Shown: positions 13,655 to 20,131 of the stretch, one piece after another
How positions within the stretch are numbered: the first letter of the stretch is position 1
Layout of the letters: each line of letters opens with the position of its first letter
Source of the DNA: a virus
DNA: 22,295 nt
Direction: 5' to 3' (one strand)
Virus record (IMG/VR): IMGVR_UViG_3300043421_000112
Location: 1-22,295 of that record
Program-made: the position numbers and the translations under genes
Notes under the pieces: generated by a model
The model's input: the letters and a program-made list of their open reading frames with translations, nothing else
Told to the model about the DNA's origin: nothing
Databases searched by the model: none

Positions 13655-13948
13655 ATGCAATCCCCCCAATCCCCCACCGCCATCCGCCGCCGCCTCGACG
13701 CACTCGCGCTCGAGCAACTGCGTGCCGAGGCCGCTCGCCTGATCGTCGAAAACGACAAACTCCGCGAGCAGCTCGCCTACGCCGAGGCCGCCGCCGAGTC
13801 GTGGCGCGACGACGCGATGAACCTGGCCCATGAGTTGCACAAGGCCCGTCGACAGGTCGCGCTGACGCGGGACGGTGCACTGGTCGCGATCCCCGAAGCC
13901 ACCACCGCCTGCGTTGCCGGCCTCAGCGACACGGAGGCGCAGGCATGA
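13655..13948 (+). CDS. First early-operon gene, coiled-coil hypothetical protein
   Basis: A 97-aa protein: MQSPQSPTAIRRRLDALALEQLRAEAARLIVENDKLREQLAYAEAAAESWRDDAMNLAHELHKARRQVALT, a long amphipathic coiled coil (~8-70) followed by an Ala/Thr-rich tail. A GGGAG ribosome site lies ten bases before the ATG and the operator-controlled promoter about 48 bp upstream. Its TGA overlaps the next ATG. As first gene of a repressed early operon it could be regulatory or host-interacting; no family is recognised. Confidence 0.7.
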   Translation: MQSPQSPTAIRRRLDALALEQLRAEAARLIVENDKLREQLAYAEAAAESWRDDAMNLAHELHKARRQVALTRDGALVAIPEATTACVAGLSDTEAQA

Positions 13949-14160
13949 TCCAAGCCATCCTCCGCGCGCTGTTCGGGCGCCTGATCGAGATCACTGTCGA
14001 CGGAACGCGCAGCGACCCGTGCGTCACCGTCTGCCTGAGCGGCGGCCTGCTCCGGCTAGCGGTCAATCTGACCCCGGGCGAATGCGACCGCCTGGCTCGC
14101 GCACTCGAGTTCACAGCCGCCGCCGCTCGGCGGCTGCCGCGGACGAGGGTCGCGGCATGA
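13945..14160 (+). CDS. Hypothetical early protein
   Basis: A 71-aa protein, MIQAILRALFGRLIEITVDGTRSDPCVTVCLSGGLLRLAVNLTPGECDRLARALEFTAAAARRLPRTRVAA. An N-terminal amphipathic helix, a beta-rich centre with three cysteines and a C-terminal helix are visible. No family recognised. It has ATGA overlaps with both neighbours. The beta-strand then 'LTPGECDRLARALE' helix pattern resembles small phage proteins that pair a sheet with one helix. Confidence 0.6.
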   Translation: MIQAILRALFGRLIEITVDGTRSDPCVTVCLSGGLLRLAVNLTPGECDRLARALEFTAAAARRLPRTRVAA

Positions 14161-14513
14161 GCGCGCACACGCACACGCATACGCCGGACCCCTGGGCGCT
14201 CGGCGCTGGCTACGGCCTCCACGGCGTTCGCATTGAAGGCCCGGATGGCCAGGTCATATGCAGCATCGCGCATGTCGAAAAGGACGCGCATGGTCCTGAC
14301 GGCCGAGTTATCGGCACGACGCCGATTGCAGAAGGGTGGGCGAATGCGTTCCTGATCACCGCCGCGCCTCAGCTGCTCGCAATCGCCAAGGCATTCGACG
14401 CCTACATGTCGCAAGCCGGCGTGCCAGCCGAGCAAGACAGCCTGAATCCGATCGCGGCGCTTCGGTGGAAGGCGCAGCAGGCGATCGCAAAGGCGACCGG
14501 AGGCGCGCCATGA
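14157..14513 (+). CDS. Hypothetical phage protein with ANAxLIxAAPxLL signature
   Basis: A 118-aa protein. After a His/Thr-rich start (HTHTHTPDPW) it carries GPDGQVICSIAHVEKD and EGWANAFLITAAPQLLAIAKAFDAYM, the pattern common to many phage early proteins with an 'ANAxLIAAAPELLEAL' helix, whose function is not established. The C-terminal RWKAQQAIAKATGG repeats the usual ending of this group. ATG 14157 overlaps the previous stop; the frame extends upstream but that part overlaps the earlier genes and is rejected. Confidence 0.7.
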   Translation: MSAHTHTHTPDPWALGAGYGLHGVRIEGPDGQVICSIAHVEKDAHGPDGRVIGTTPIAEGWANAFLITAAPQLLAIAKAFDAYMSQAGVPAEQDSLNPIAALRWKAQQAIAKATGGAP

Positions 14514-14611
14514 CCCGCGCCGCCCTCATCTTGCGCGACACCGCCGCCGTCCTCCTGGTCGCCGCCATCTACGGCGGCGCCATCGGCCTGTGGCTGAGGG
14601 CGATGCCGTGA
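14510..14611 (+). CDS. 33-aa single-pass membrane peptide
   Basis: MTRAALILRDTAAVLLVAAIYGGAIGLWLRAMP has one hydrophobic helix (residues ~12-28) with basic residues at the N-side. It overlaps the upstream gene as ATGA and the downstream one as GTGA, the same coupling used throughout this operon, which is the main evidence that it is translated. A small inner-membrane phage peptide is likely; its role is unknown. Confidence 0.5.
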   Translation: MTRAALILRDTAAVLLVAAIYGGAIGLWLRAMP

Positions 14612-14799
14612 CCGACCGCCTCGACTACACCCCGCCGCAGCGCCTGGAGGCCGCCGCATTCGGCCGCCGCGTCGTCGTCCGCGTCGGCAATCAGGTCGTC
14701 TACCTCACCCCCGACGAGTCCGCCGCCCACCGCCAGTCCCTGTTCGAGGCCGAGGGCGAAGCGCGCGGCAATGCCATCGCCGGAGGCGCGCATGGCTGA
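14608..14799 (+). CDS. Hypothetical early protein
   Basis: A 63-aa protein with a GTG start overlapping the preceding stop: VTDRLDYTPPQRLEAAAFGRRVVVRVGNQVVYLTPDESAAHRQSLFEAEGEARGNAIAGGAHG. A beta hairpin (RVVVRVGNQVVYLT) precedes an acidic helix. An alternative GTG exists at 14590. Its end overlaps the methyltransferase start by 8 bases and contains that gene's GGAGG ribosome site (14782-14786). No family recognised. Confidence 0.55.
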   Translation: MTDRLDYTPPQRLEAAAFGRRVVVRVGNQVVYLTPDESAAHRQSLFEAEGEARGNAIAGGAHG

Positions 14800-16321
14800 C
14801 GGCGCCTCGCGCGGCCAGCGCGCGTTCAATTTCCCGCGCCGCGCGCACGTTTCCGCGCTGCGCCCGGGCGAGATCGTCGCGGACCTGTTCGCCGGCGGCG
14901 GCGGCGCCAGCGAGGCGCTGCACCAGGCGATCGGCCGCGTCGTGAAGCTCGACGGCAGCATCGCCGCGGCGGGCGAGCGCGTGCCGATCAGCGAGCAGTT
15001 CCTGATCCCGGACAAGCGCCGCGAAGGCCGCGCCTGGCAGCACTTCGTCGCCGCGCTGCGCACGCTCGGCTACGCGGTCGAGTGGCGCAAGTTGCGCGCG
15101 TGCGACTACGGCGCCGGCACCAGCCGCACGCGGTTGTTCATGATCGCGCGCTGCGACGGCGAGGCGATCCGCTGGCCGGCGCCGACGCACGCCTCGAAAC
15201 AGGCAATTTGCGCAAATCCGCAAATTGGTCTGTCGCCGTACGTGACGGCCGCGGACTGCATCGACTGGTCCATCCCGTGCCCGAGCATTTTCGAGCGGCG
15301 CAAGCCGCTGGCCGAGGCGACGATGCGGCGCATCGCGCGCGGCGTCAGGAAATTCGTGCTCGAGGCGGCGGAGCCGTTCATCGTGCCGAACAACACCAAC
15401 AACGCGCCGCAGCCGGTCAGCGATCCGCTGCCTACGCTGACGACGTGCCAAGGGCGAAATCTGCTGGTTGAGCCGGTCTTTGCACCGGTGTTGACCGAGC
15501 ACGCCAACGCCTCGCGTGCGGCAAGCTGGCGCGCCGACGAGCCGCTACGCACGCAATGCGCCCAGGTGAAGGGCGGGCACTTTGCAATGGCAGCAGCCAC
15601 GCTCGTGCAGGCCGCGTACGGCGAAGGCCGCGGGCCGACGAAGCGGCGCGGCAGCGGCGCACATGATGTCGAGCAACCGGTCGGAACGATCCATGCGGGC
15701 GGCGGAAGTTTTGCCATCGCGACCGCATTCCTCGAGCAGGCCGCCGGCGGACCGAACAGCAATACCTCGCCGCCGCGCGGCGCTGACGAGCCGCTCTCCA
15801 CGATCACGCAGTCCGGTAGCCAGCAAAGGCTGGTGACCGCGAACATGGTCACGATGCGCGGCGACAATGTCGGCGCGCCGACTACCGAACCGGTCCGCAC
15901 TCTCACTGCCGGCGGTGAGCATCATGCGGTCGTCGAGTGCACGCTGAGCCCGGAGCACGAAGCCGGCGCGCTGCGCGTCGCCGCCTTCCTCGTCAACTAC
16001 TACGGCAACGGCCAGGCGCTCGACTGCCGCGACCCGCTCGATACCGTCACCACGCGCGACCGCCTCGCGCTGGTCACGGTGCAGGTGCGCGGCGTCCCCT
16101 ACGTGATCGTCGACATCGGCCTGCGCATGCTGCGCCCGGCCGAGCTGTACCGCGCGCAGGGCTTCCCGGCCGACTACATCATCGACCGCACCGCCGACGG
16201 CCGCCCCATCAACGCAACGCGCGCCGTGCGCATGGTCGGCAACAGCGTCAGCCCGCCGCCGCTCGCCGCGATCGCGCGCGCGAACCTCGGCATCGCCATC
16301 GAACAGAGAGCGGCCGCATGA
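14792..16321 (+). CDS. C5-cytosine methyltransferase-like protein lacking the catalytic core
   Basis: A 509-aa member of the phage C5-cytosine DNA methyltransferase family. Present: motif I DLFAGGGGAS (31-40, SAM binding), motif VIII region ACDYGAGTSRTRLFMIAR (103-120), motif IX region RMLRPAELYRAQGFP and motif X VGNSVSPPP near the C-terminus. The sequence jumps from QAIGR (45-49) straight to VVKLDGSIAAAGERVPISEQF, which in relatives follows motif VI (ENV). Motif IV with the catalytic Pro-Cys and motif VI are therefore absent. The centre has repeated EP(L/V)xTxT units, usual for the variable target-recognition part. Strong GGAGG upstream. Probably not an active methylase, perhaps a DNA-binding relic. 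No restriction partner is seen. Confidence 0.85.
   Translation: MADGASRGQRAFNFPRRAHVSALRPGEIVADLFAGGGGASEALHQAIGRVVKLDGSIAAAGERVPISEQFLIPDKRREGRAWQHFVAALRTLGYAVEWRKLRACDYGAGTSRTRLFMIARCDGEAIRWPAPTHASKQAICANPQIGLSPYVTAADCIDWSIPCPSIFERRKPLAEATMRRIARGVRKFVLEAAEPFIVPNNTNNAPQPVSDPLPTLTTCQGRNLLVEPVFAPVLTEHANASRAASWRADEPLRTQCAQVKGGHFAMAAATLVQAAYGEGRGPTKRRGSGAHDVEQPVGTIHAGGGSFAIATAFLEQAAGGPNSNTSPPRGADEPLSTITQSGSQQRLVTANMVTMRGDNVGAPTTEPVRTLTAGGEHHAVVECTLSPEHEAGALRVAAFLVNYYGNGQALDCRDPLDTVTTRDRLALVTVQVRGVPYVIVDIGLRMLRPAELYRAQGFPADYIIDRTADGRPINATRAVRMVGNSVSPPPLAAIARANLGIAIEQRAAA
15204..15227. repeat. 9-bp inverted repeat inside the methyltransferase gene
   Basis: CAATTTGCG (15204-15212) and CGCAAATTG (15219-15227) flank six bases. 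The patch is markedly AT-rich against its surroundings. It may be a protein-binding site or chance; it encodes part of QAICANPQIG. Confidence 0.4.
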
Positions 16322-16602
16322 GCGCCACGCCCGCCCTCGCCACGCTCGACCAGGCCGCCAGCGTCCTCGCGCGCGCCGGCTACCCGAACAGCGCCGCCTC
16401 GATCCGCGAGGCGATCCTGCCGCTCGCCGAGCTGCTCGACGCCGCCGCCGACAAGGTCGCCGAGCTCGACCGGATCAACCCGCCCGGCGCCATCGTTCTG
16501 CTCGCTCCGGGCGAGACGTTCACACCACCGCAGGAATCCCCCGCCGACCGCGCGCTCCGCCGCGCCGTCGCCAACCTGAGGCCCACGTCATGTCCAACGT
16601 GA
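16318..16602 (+). CDS. Hypothetical early protein
   Basis: A 94-aa protein starting MSATPALATLDQAASVLARAGYPNSAASIREAILPLAELLDAAADKVAELDRINPPGAIVLLAPGETF. A helical N-terminal half is followed by a short strand motif. No family recognised. ATGA overlap with the methyltransferase; its end overlaps the next gene by 13 bases. The helix-rich N-terminus could mediate dimerisation. Confidence 0.6.
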   Translation: MSATPALATLDQAASVLARAGYPNSAASIREAILPLAELLDAAADKVAELDRINPPGAIVLLAPGETFTPPQESPADRALRRAVANLRPTSCPT

Positions 16603-16817
16603 TCCCGCTCAACACACACCCGCTCACCCGCGCCAAGCGCGCCGGCGACGTCGCCCTGCGCCTCGCTGAACGCCTCGGCCTCACCGCCCCCGCGCAAACC
16701 CGCCTCGCGGCGGACACGCGCGCCCTGGTCCGCTCCGGCTGCAGCGCCGCCTGGGCCATCCGCACCGCGCGCCGCGCGGCGCGGCGCGCGTCCATCACGC
16801 CGGAGCCTACCGCATGA
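16590..16817 (+). CDS. Small basic hypothetical protein
   Basis: A 75-aa protein, MSNVIPLNTHPLTRAKRAGDVALRLAERLGLTAPAQTRLAADTRALVRSGCSAAWAIRTARRAARRASITPEPTA. It is Arg-rich (predicted strongly basic) with several helices, which suits nucleic-acid binding, but no known domain is visible. The start overlaps the previous gene; the stop overlaps the next ATG as ATGA. Confidence 0.55.
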   Translation: MSNVIPLNTHPLTRAKRAGDVALRLAERLGLTAPAQTRLAADTRALVRSGCSAAWAIRTARRAARRASITPEPTA

Positions 16818-17482
16818 GCAATGCGATCGACCTCACGCGGTTCTGCGGCGATGCCACGCGCGGCATGGGTGAGCCATGCTCCGTCGCTGGCGGCACGTTT
16901 GCGACGAATGGACATGTCGCAGTGTGGATCCCTGCGACATGCGCGAATAAGCCCATGGATAAGTTGGCGCAGCGTTTCGCCGACGTCGTTACCGCTGCTC
17001 AGATCGCAGCTGCGGATACGGCCGGCATCTGGATCCCCGCGACCGAGATTCAGCTGGCGCCAAGATCGTCGTGCTCATCCTGCGATGGCAGCGGCTACTG
17101 CACGTCAGAGCCATGCGACGAGTGCGAAGACGGCGAATTCTGGCACGGCTCGCACACGTATGAATGCAAAGCCTGCGATGGAGCGGGGCGGCACGTTGTC
17201 GCCGCATCGGCCTCTGAAGGCGCTACGCGCTGCGATGACTGCCGCGGCACCGGAACGCGATTCTGCTCTAAAACGGATTTCCCGATCTTGGGCAATCCCG
17301 ACTGGACGGCGAACGCCATGTATGTCGCGCTGCTGCGCGACCTGCCCGACTGCGCTCTACGCACCGAGTTGACCATCGGCAACATGATCCCGTTCCGCTT
17401 TTCCGGCGGCTTCGGCGCGCTGATGCCGCTGGCGCACGCACCGCTGCAGGCCGCAGCACTGCGCTCCGAGAGCTGCTCATGA
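16814..17482 (+). CDS. Phage protein with DnaJ-like cysteine-rich zinc centre
   Basis: A 222-aa protein. Residues 1-80 carry FATNGHVAVWIP (29-40) and a second 'GIWIPATE' block, seen in a group of uncharacterised phage proteins. Residues 87-151 contain three CxxCxGxG-type units: CSSCDGSG (87-94), CKACDGAG (118-125) and CDDCRGTG (140-147), plus C96, C101/C104 and C151. This resembles the DnaJ zinc domain but without a J-domain. The C-terminal ~60 residues (NAMYVALLRDLPDCALRTEL; GNMIPFRFSGGFGALMPL) return to the first fold, so the zinc part looks inserted. Function unknown; codon use is slightly less GC-rich than neighbours. Confidence 0.7.
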   Translation: MSNAIDLTRFCGDATRGMGEPCSVAGGTFATNGHVAVWIPATCANKPMDKLAQRFADVVTAAQIAAADTAGIWIPATEIQLAPRSSCSSCDGSGYCTSEPCDECEDGEFWHGSHTYECKACDGAGRHVVAASASEGATRCDDCRGTGTRFCSKTDFPILGNPDWTANAMYVALLRDLPDCALRTELTIGNMIPFRFSGGFGALMPLAHAPLQAAALRSESCS

Positions 17483-17679
17483 AACCCGACCTCCTCGACC
17501 ACGTCGTCGACAACCGCGCCGAGCGCCGCCGCGAAATCTGGCGCAACGGCCGCATCGTTGCGACCGCGCAAGCCGGCATCGAAACGGCGCTGATGCGCCG
17601 CCTCGGCGCGGGCGGACCCTGGGGCACCTACCCCGATCGTCTGCCCAGCGGAACCAACCCAACCGGAGCCAGCGCATGA
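17479..17679 (+). CDS. Small hypothetical early protein
   Basis: A 66-aa protein, MKPDLLDHVVDNRAERRREIWRNGRIVATAQAGIETALMRRLGAGGPWGTYPDRLPSGTNPTGASA. A basic helix with RRREIWRNGR precedes a Gly/Pro-rich tail. Unrecognised. It has ATGA overlaps with the genes on both sides, and coding is supported mainly by that coupling. Confidence 0.55.
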   Translation: MKPDLLDHVVDNRAERRREIWRNGRIVATAQAGIETALMRRLGAGGPWGTYPDRLPSGTNPTGASA

Positions 17680-17873
17680 GCGCCACCGTCCGCATCCAAC
17701 ACATCGCGACCGCCAACACCGCGGTCATCGTCACCCGCCACCGCCAGGACGTGCCGGCCGGCGAGCCGCACTCGCTCGTCTCGCAGGACATCCTCCGGCC
17801 CGGCGCGGCTGTGTCGCTCTCGCTGCATCCTGGCGAGATCGTCACTGTTCACGAGGAGCGCCCCCATGCATGA
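17676..17873 (+). CDS. Small beta-rich hypothetical protein
   Basis: A 65-aa protein, MSATVRIQHIATANTAVIVTRHRQDVPAGEPHSLVSQDILRPGAAVSLSLHPGEIVTVHEERPHA. Alternating hydrophobic residues predict a small beta barrel or sandwich; phage genomes often carry proteins of this style next to early operon genes. No family named. It overlaps the preceding gene by 4 bases and the next by 8. Confidence 0.6.
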   Translation: MSATVRIQHIATANTAVIVTRHRQDVPAGEPHSLVSQDILRPGAAVSLSLHPGEIVTVHEERPHA

Positions 17874-18471
17874 CGCATCGCCCAAGCACGGCGCGAACGA
17901 AATCCGCGCCGTGCTCGCCGCCGCCACGTGCCCGCTTACCGTGCGCGAGATTTTCGACCTCTGCGACTCCATCAACGACACGACGCAGGTCGCCTCGATG
18001 TTGCACGAGGAGGTGCGCACCGGCCGCGCCGTGCGCAGCGGCGAACCACGCCACTACAGCTACAGCTTGACCGACACCGGCCGTGCCGTCGCCGCCAAAC
18101 CCGAGATTCTGCGCAGCCGGACGAACCGCCGCACCAAAGGCCGCCGGCTGCCGCCCGCGCCCACGCCTGCGGCGGCGAAGCCGATCCAGCCGGACGCCGA
18201 ACCGTTGCCCGCCGCGGTACCGACCGCCGAAGCACCGGCCGCCATCCCGCCACCGCACTACGATCCCGCCGACGTGGCGCTCAGCTCGCTGCCGACCGCA
18301 CTGGCGCCGGTCGCAGCCGCCCTCGCCGAACCGCGCGCCACCTTCACCGCCGACCTCGCCGCGCGCCTCGCCTGCGCCGTCGTCATGCACTGGCGAGGCC
18401 CGCTCGACGGAATGCCGAGCGACCTGCGCAACCTGGTCGACGCTGGTCTGTCGTTGAGGGCCGCCGCATGA
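17866..18471 (+). CDS. Winged-helix-like protein with Pro/Ala linker
   Basis: A 201-aa protein. Residues ~8-70 (ANEIRAVLAAATCPLTVREIFDLCDSINDTTQVASMLHEEVRTGRAVRSGEPRHYSYSLTDTGRAVAA) look like a winged helix with a wing ending in a 'YSLTDTGR' strand, the arrangement of small phage DNA-binding proteins. A basic RTNRRTKGRR stretch and a long Pro/Ala linker (~95-145) lead to a C-terminal helical region. A transcription or replication regulator is plausible. DNA binding is inferred from the fold pattern only. Confidence 0.62.
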   Translation: MHDASPKHGANEIRAVLAAATCPLTVREIFDLCDSINDTTQVASMLHEEVRTGRAVRSGEPRHYSYSLTDTGRAVAAKPEILRSRTNRRTKGRRLPPAPTPAAAKPIQPDAEPLPAAVPTAEAPAAIPPPHYDPADVALSSLPTALAPVAAALAEPRATFTADLAARLACAVVMHWRGPLDGMPSDLRNLVDAGLSLRAAA

Positions 18472-19079
18472 AAGAGCGCCCCATCCTTTTCAGCGCGCCG
18501 ATGGTGCGCGCGATCCTCGAAGACCGGAAGTCGCAGACGCGGAGAATCGTGGAGATGCAGCCGCGAACCAAGGCAGATATCGGCACCCATGGCGTCGGGA
18601 TGCCTTTCATTCGCAACCAGGACCCGATGAAACGCAACCTGATGTGCCCCTACGGCCAGCCAGGCGACCGGCTGTGGGTGCGGGAGGCGTGGAAGACGCA
18701 CTCAACTTTCGACCATTTGCCACCACGCGAGGTGCCGCGCAGCAACCTGTTCTATGCGGCCGACGAACGCTACAGCCCCAGCGGGTCGCGATGGCGGCCA
18801 AGCATCCATATGCCCCGCTGGGCCTCGCGCATCCTGCTCGAGATCACCGGCGTGCGCGTCGAGCGGCTGAATGCGATCAGCGAAGCGGATGCCCTCGCTG
18901 AGGGCTACAGCGCGACGCCTGTGACGTGGGATGACGCCGTGGAGGGCGCGGAGCCTGTCCATGATGACCCGCGCTATGCGTTTAGCGCCCTGTGGGATTC
19001 GATCAACGGTTCCGGATCATGGGCTACCAACCCGTGGGTCTGGGCGATCGAGTTCCGCCGACTGGAGACCGCCGCATGA
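18468..19079 (+). CDS. ASCH-domain phage protein
   Basis: A 203-aa protein with the typical phage opening KERPILFSAPMVRAILEDRKSQTRRIV (2-28) and CPYGQPGDRLWVREAWK (~59-75), then SIHMPRWASRILLEITGVRVERLNAISEADALAEGY (~111-146) and a C-terminal NPWVWAIEFRR. This is the widespread prophage ASCH-like family; ASCH domains have a PUA-like RNA-binding fold. The precise function in phages is not settled. It is complete in length. ATGA overlaps at both ends place it in the early operon. Confidence 0.85.
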   Translation: MKERPILFSAPMVRAILEDRKSQTRRIVEMQPRTKADIGTHGVGMPFIRNQDPMKRNLMCPYGQPGDRLWVREAWKTHSTFDHLPPREVPRSNLFYAADERYSPSGSRWRPSIHMPRWASRILLEITGVRVERLNAISEADALAEGYSATPVTWDDAVEGAEPVHDDPRYAFSALWDSINGSGSWATNPWVWAIEFRRLETAA

Positions 19080-19360
19080 TGCAGCGCCACCACCCCCACC
19101 CGCCCGGCACGTTCCTGCGCTGCTCGTGCTGCATGCGAGAGCCGCACCACATCGTCTCGCATGGCCCTGGCCGGTCGCACGCCACTAACCCGACCGCGCC
19201 CCACGTCGGCGAGCGTCACCACCTCGAGTGCGCCCGCTGCGGCCGCGTCACCAGCCGCCACGCCACGCTCGTCGAGGCCGAGGCCGAATGGGGCATCGCC
19301 TACGCGCAGCAGCAACTGCCGCTGCGCGTGGTCCCCACCCGCCGCCAGGCCGCGGCGTAA
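19076..19360 (+). CDS. Small CxxC zinc-ribbon protein, last gene of the early operon
   Basis: A 94-aa protein. C16/C18/C19 and C52/C55 (CARCGR), with several histidines between, suggest one zinc site. The central block ERHHLECARCGRVTSRHATLVEAEAEW is typical of small phage zinc ribbons. ATG 19076 (ATGATG) overlaps the ASCH gene stop; the longer upstream frame is out of place. A large inverted repeat follows 9 bases after its stop, suggesting the operon ends or is attenuated there. Confidence 0.65.
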   Translation: MMQRHHPHPPGTFLRCSCCMREPHHIVSHGPGRSHATNPTAPHVGERHHLECARCGRVTSRHATLVEAEAEWGIAYAQQQLPLRVVPTRRQAAA

Positions 19361-19368
19361 CCGTTCAC

Positions 19369-19427
19369 GCCGCGCCGGCGGCAATCCCACCAACAGCCGT
19401 GAGATTTCAGCGAACCGCCGGCGCGGC
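19369..19427. repeat. 13-bp inverted repeat between early operon and DUF1566 genes
   Basis: GCCGCGCCGGCGG (19369-19381) pairs perfectly with CCGCCGGCGCGGC (19415-19427) across a 33-base loop. TCACG (19365-19369) and CGTGA (19398-19402) form a smaller alternative pairing sharing base 19369. No T-run follows. It fills the 96-bp gap before the DUF1566 gene and may act as an attenuator or leader structure. Confidence 0.6.
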
Positions 19428-19456
19428 ATCCACCACCACCTGAAGGAGAAGGCCCG

Positions 19457-20131
19457 ATGGCCAGCAAGCCGACGAAGAGCACCAAGCCGAAGCCGAAACC
19501 CGCTCCGACCCGCGCGCGCCGCACCACCCGCACGCGCTCCGCAGCCACCGAGCAGCGCAGGTTCCTCGCCGCTGACATCGCCGCCGCGACGCTCGTCGGC
19601 TACCGTGAGGGCCGCGCCGCCACGCTCGCCGAGTCGATCACCGCGACATTGAGCGCGAGCCCGCTGGCGCTCGAGCTCGCCGCGCCGTCCGCGCCGATCA
19701 AGATCATCGCTGACGGCACGCACTGCGCCGCCGGCGACCCTCGTACCGACCACGTCGCCGTACTGCTGCCGGACATCGGCCTCATGATCCACCCCGTCTC
19801 GCTCGGCAACGGCAACCAGCCGTGGTCCTCGTGCGACGCACTCTGCCGCGACCTGCGCGTGCTCGGCCACGCCGACTGGCAGCTCGCCAGCCGCGAGCAT
19901 TGGAACCACATCCTCGACCTCACCCGCCACTCGCCCGCCGTCGACACCAGCCTCTATCCGGGCATCAAGCCAGGATGGCACTGGACCAGCACGCCATGCG
20001 CCTGGTCGAGCAAGGACGCGGCGGGCGTGTCGGCCGCCGCGTGGTACGTCGATACCCACGGCGGCAGCGTCTTCAGCAGCCACCGCGACGACTACGGGTT
20101 CGCGTTGGCCGTCCGCCGCGTCGGTCAGTAG
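19457..20131 (+). CDS. DUF1566/Lcl_C-domain protein, paralog 1
   Basis: A 224-aa protein. The N-terminal ~35 residues are Lys/Pro/Arg-rich and probably disordered. Residues ~135-224 form a DUF1566 (Lcl C-terminal-like) domain: DWQLASREHWNHILDLTRHSPAVDTSLYP, then WHWTSTPCAWSSKDAAG, AAAWYV and a C-terminal FALAVRRVGQ. Such domains resemble C-type-lectin-like surface or ligand-binding folds. Codons 199-213 (20051-20095) differ sharply from the paralog at 20162 while both flanks are near-identical. GGAG lies before the ATG. The position between early operon and excisionase suggests a phage accessory protein; its ligand is unknown. Confidence 0.8.
   Translation: MASKPTKSTKPKPKPAPTRARRTTRTRSAATEQRRFLAADIAAATLVGYREGRAATLAESITATLSASPLALELAAPSAPIKIIADGTHCAAGDPRTDHVAVLLPDIGLMIHPVSLGNGNQPWSSCDALCRDLRVLGHADWQLASREHWNHILDLTRHSPAVDTSLYPGIKPGWHWTSTPCAWSSKDAAGVSAAAWYVDTHGGSVFSSHRDDYGFALAVRRVGQ

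Noticed and set aside
14157-16602. Restriction enzyme partner for the methyltransferase
   Set aside because: Neighbouring genes are small early proteins without nuclease motifs, so this is not a restriction-modification pair.
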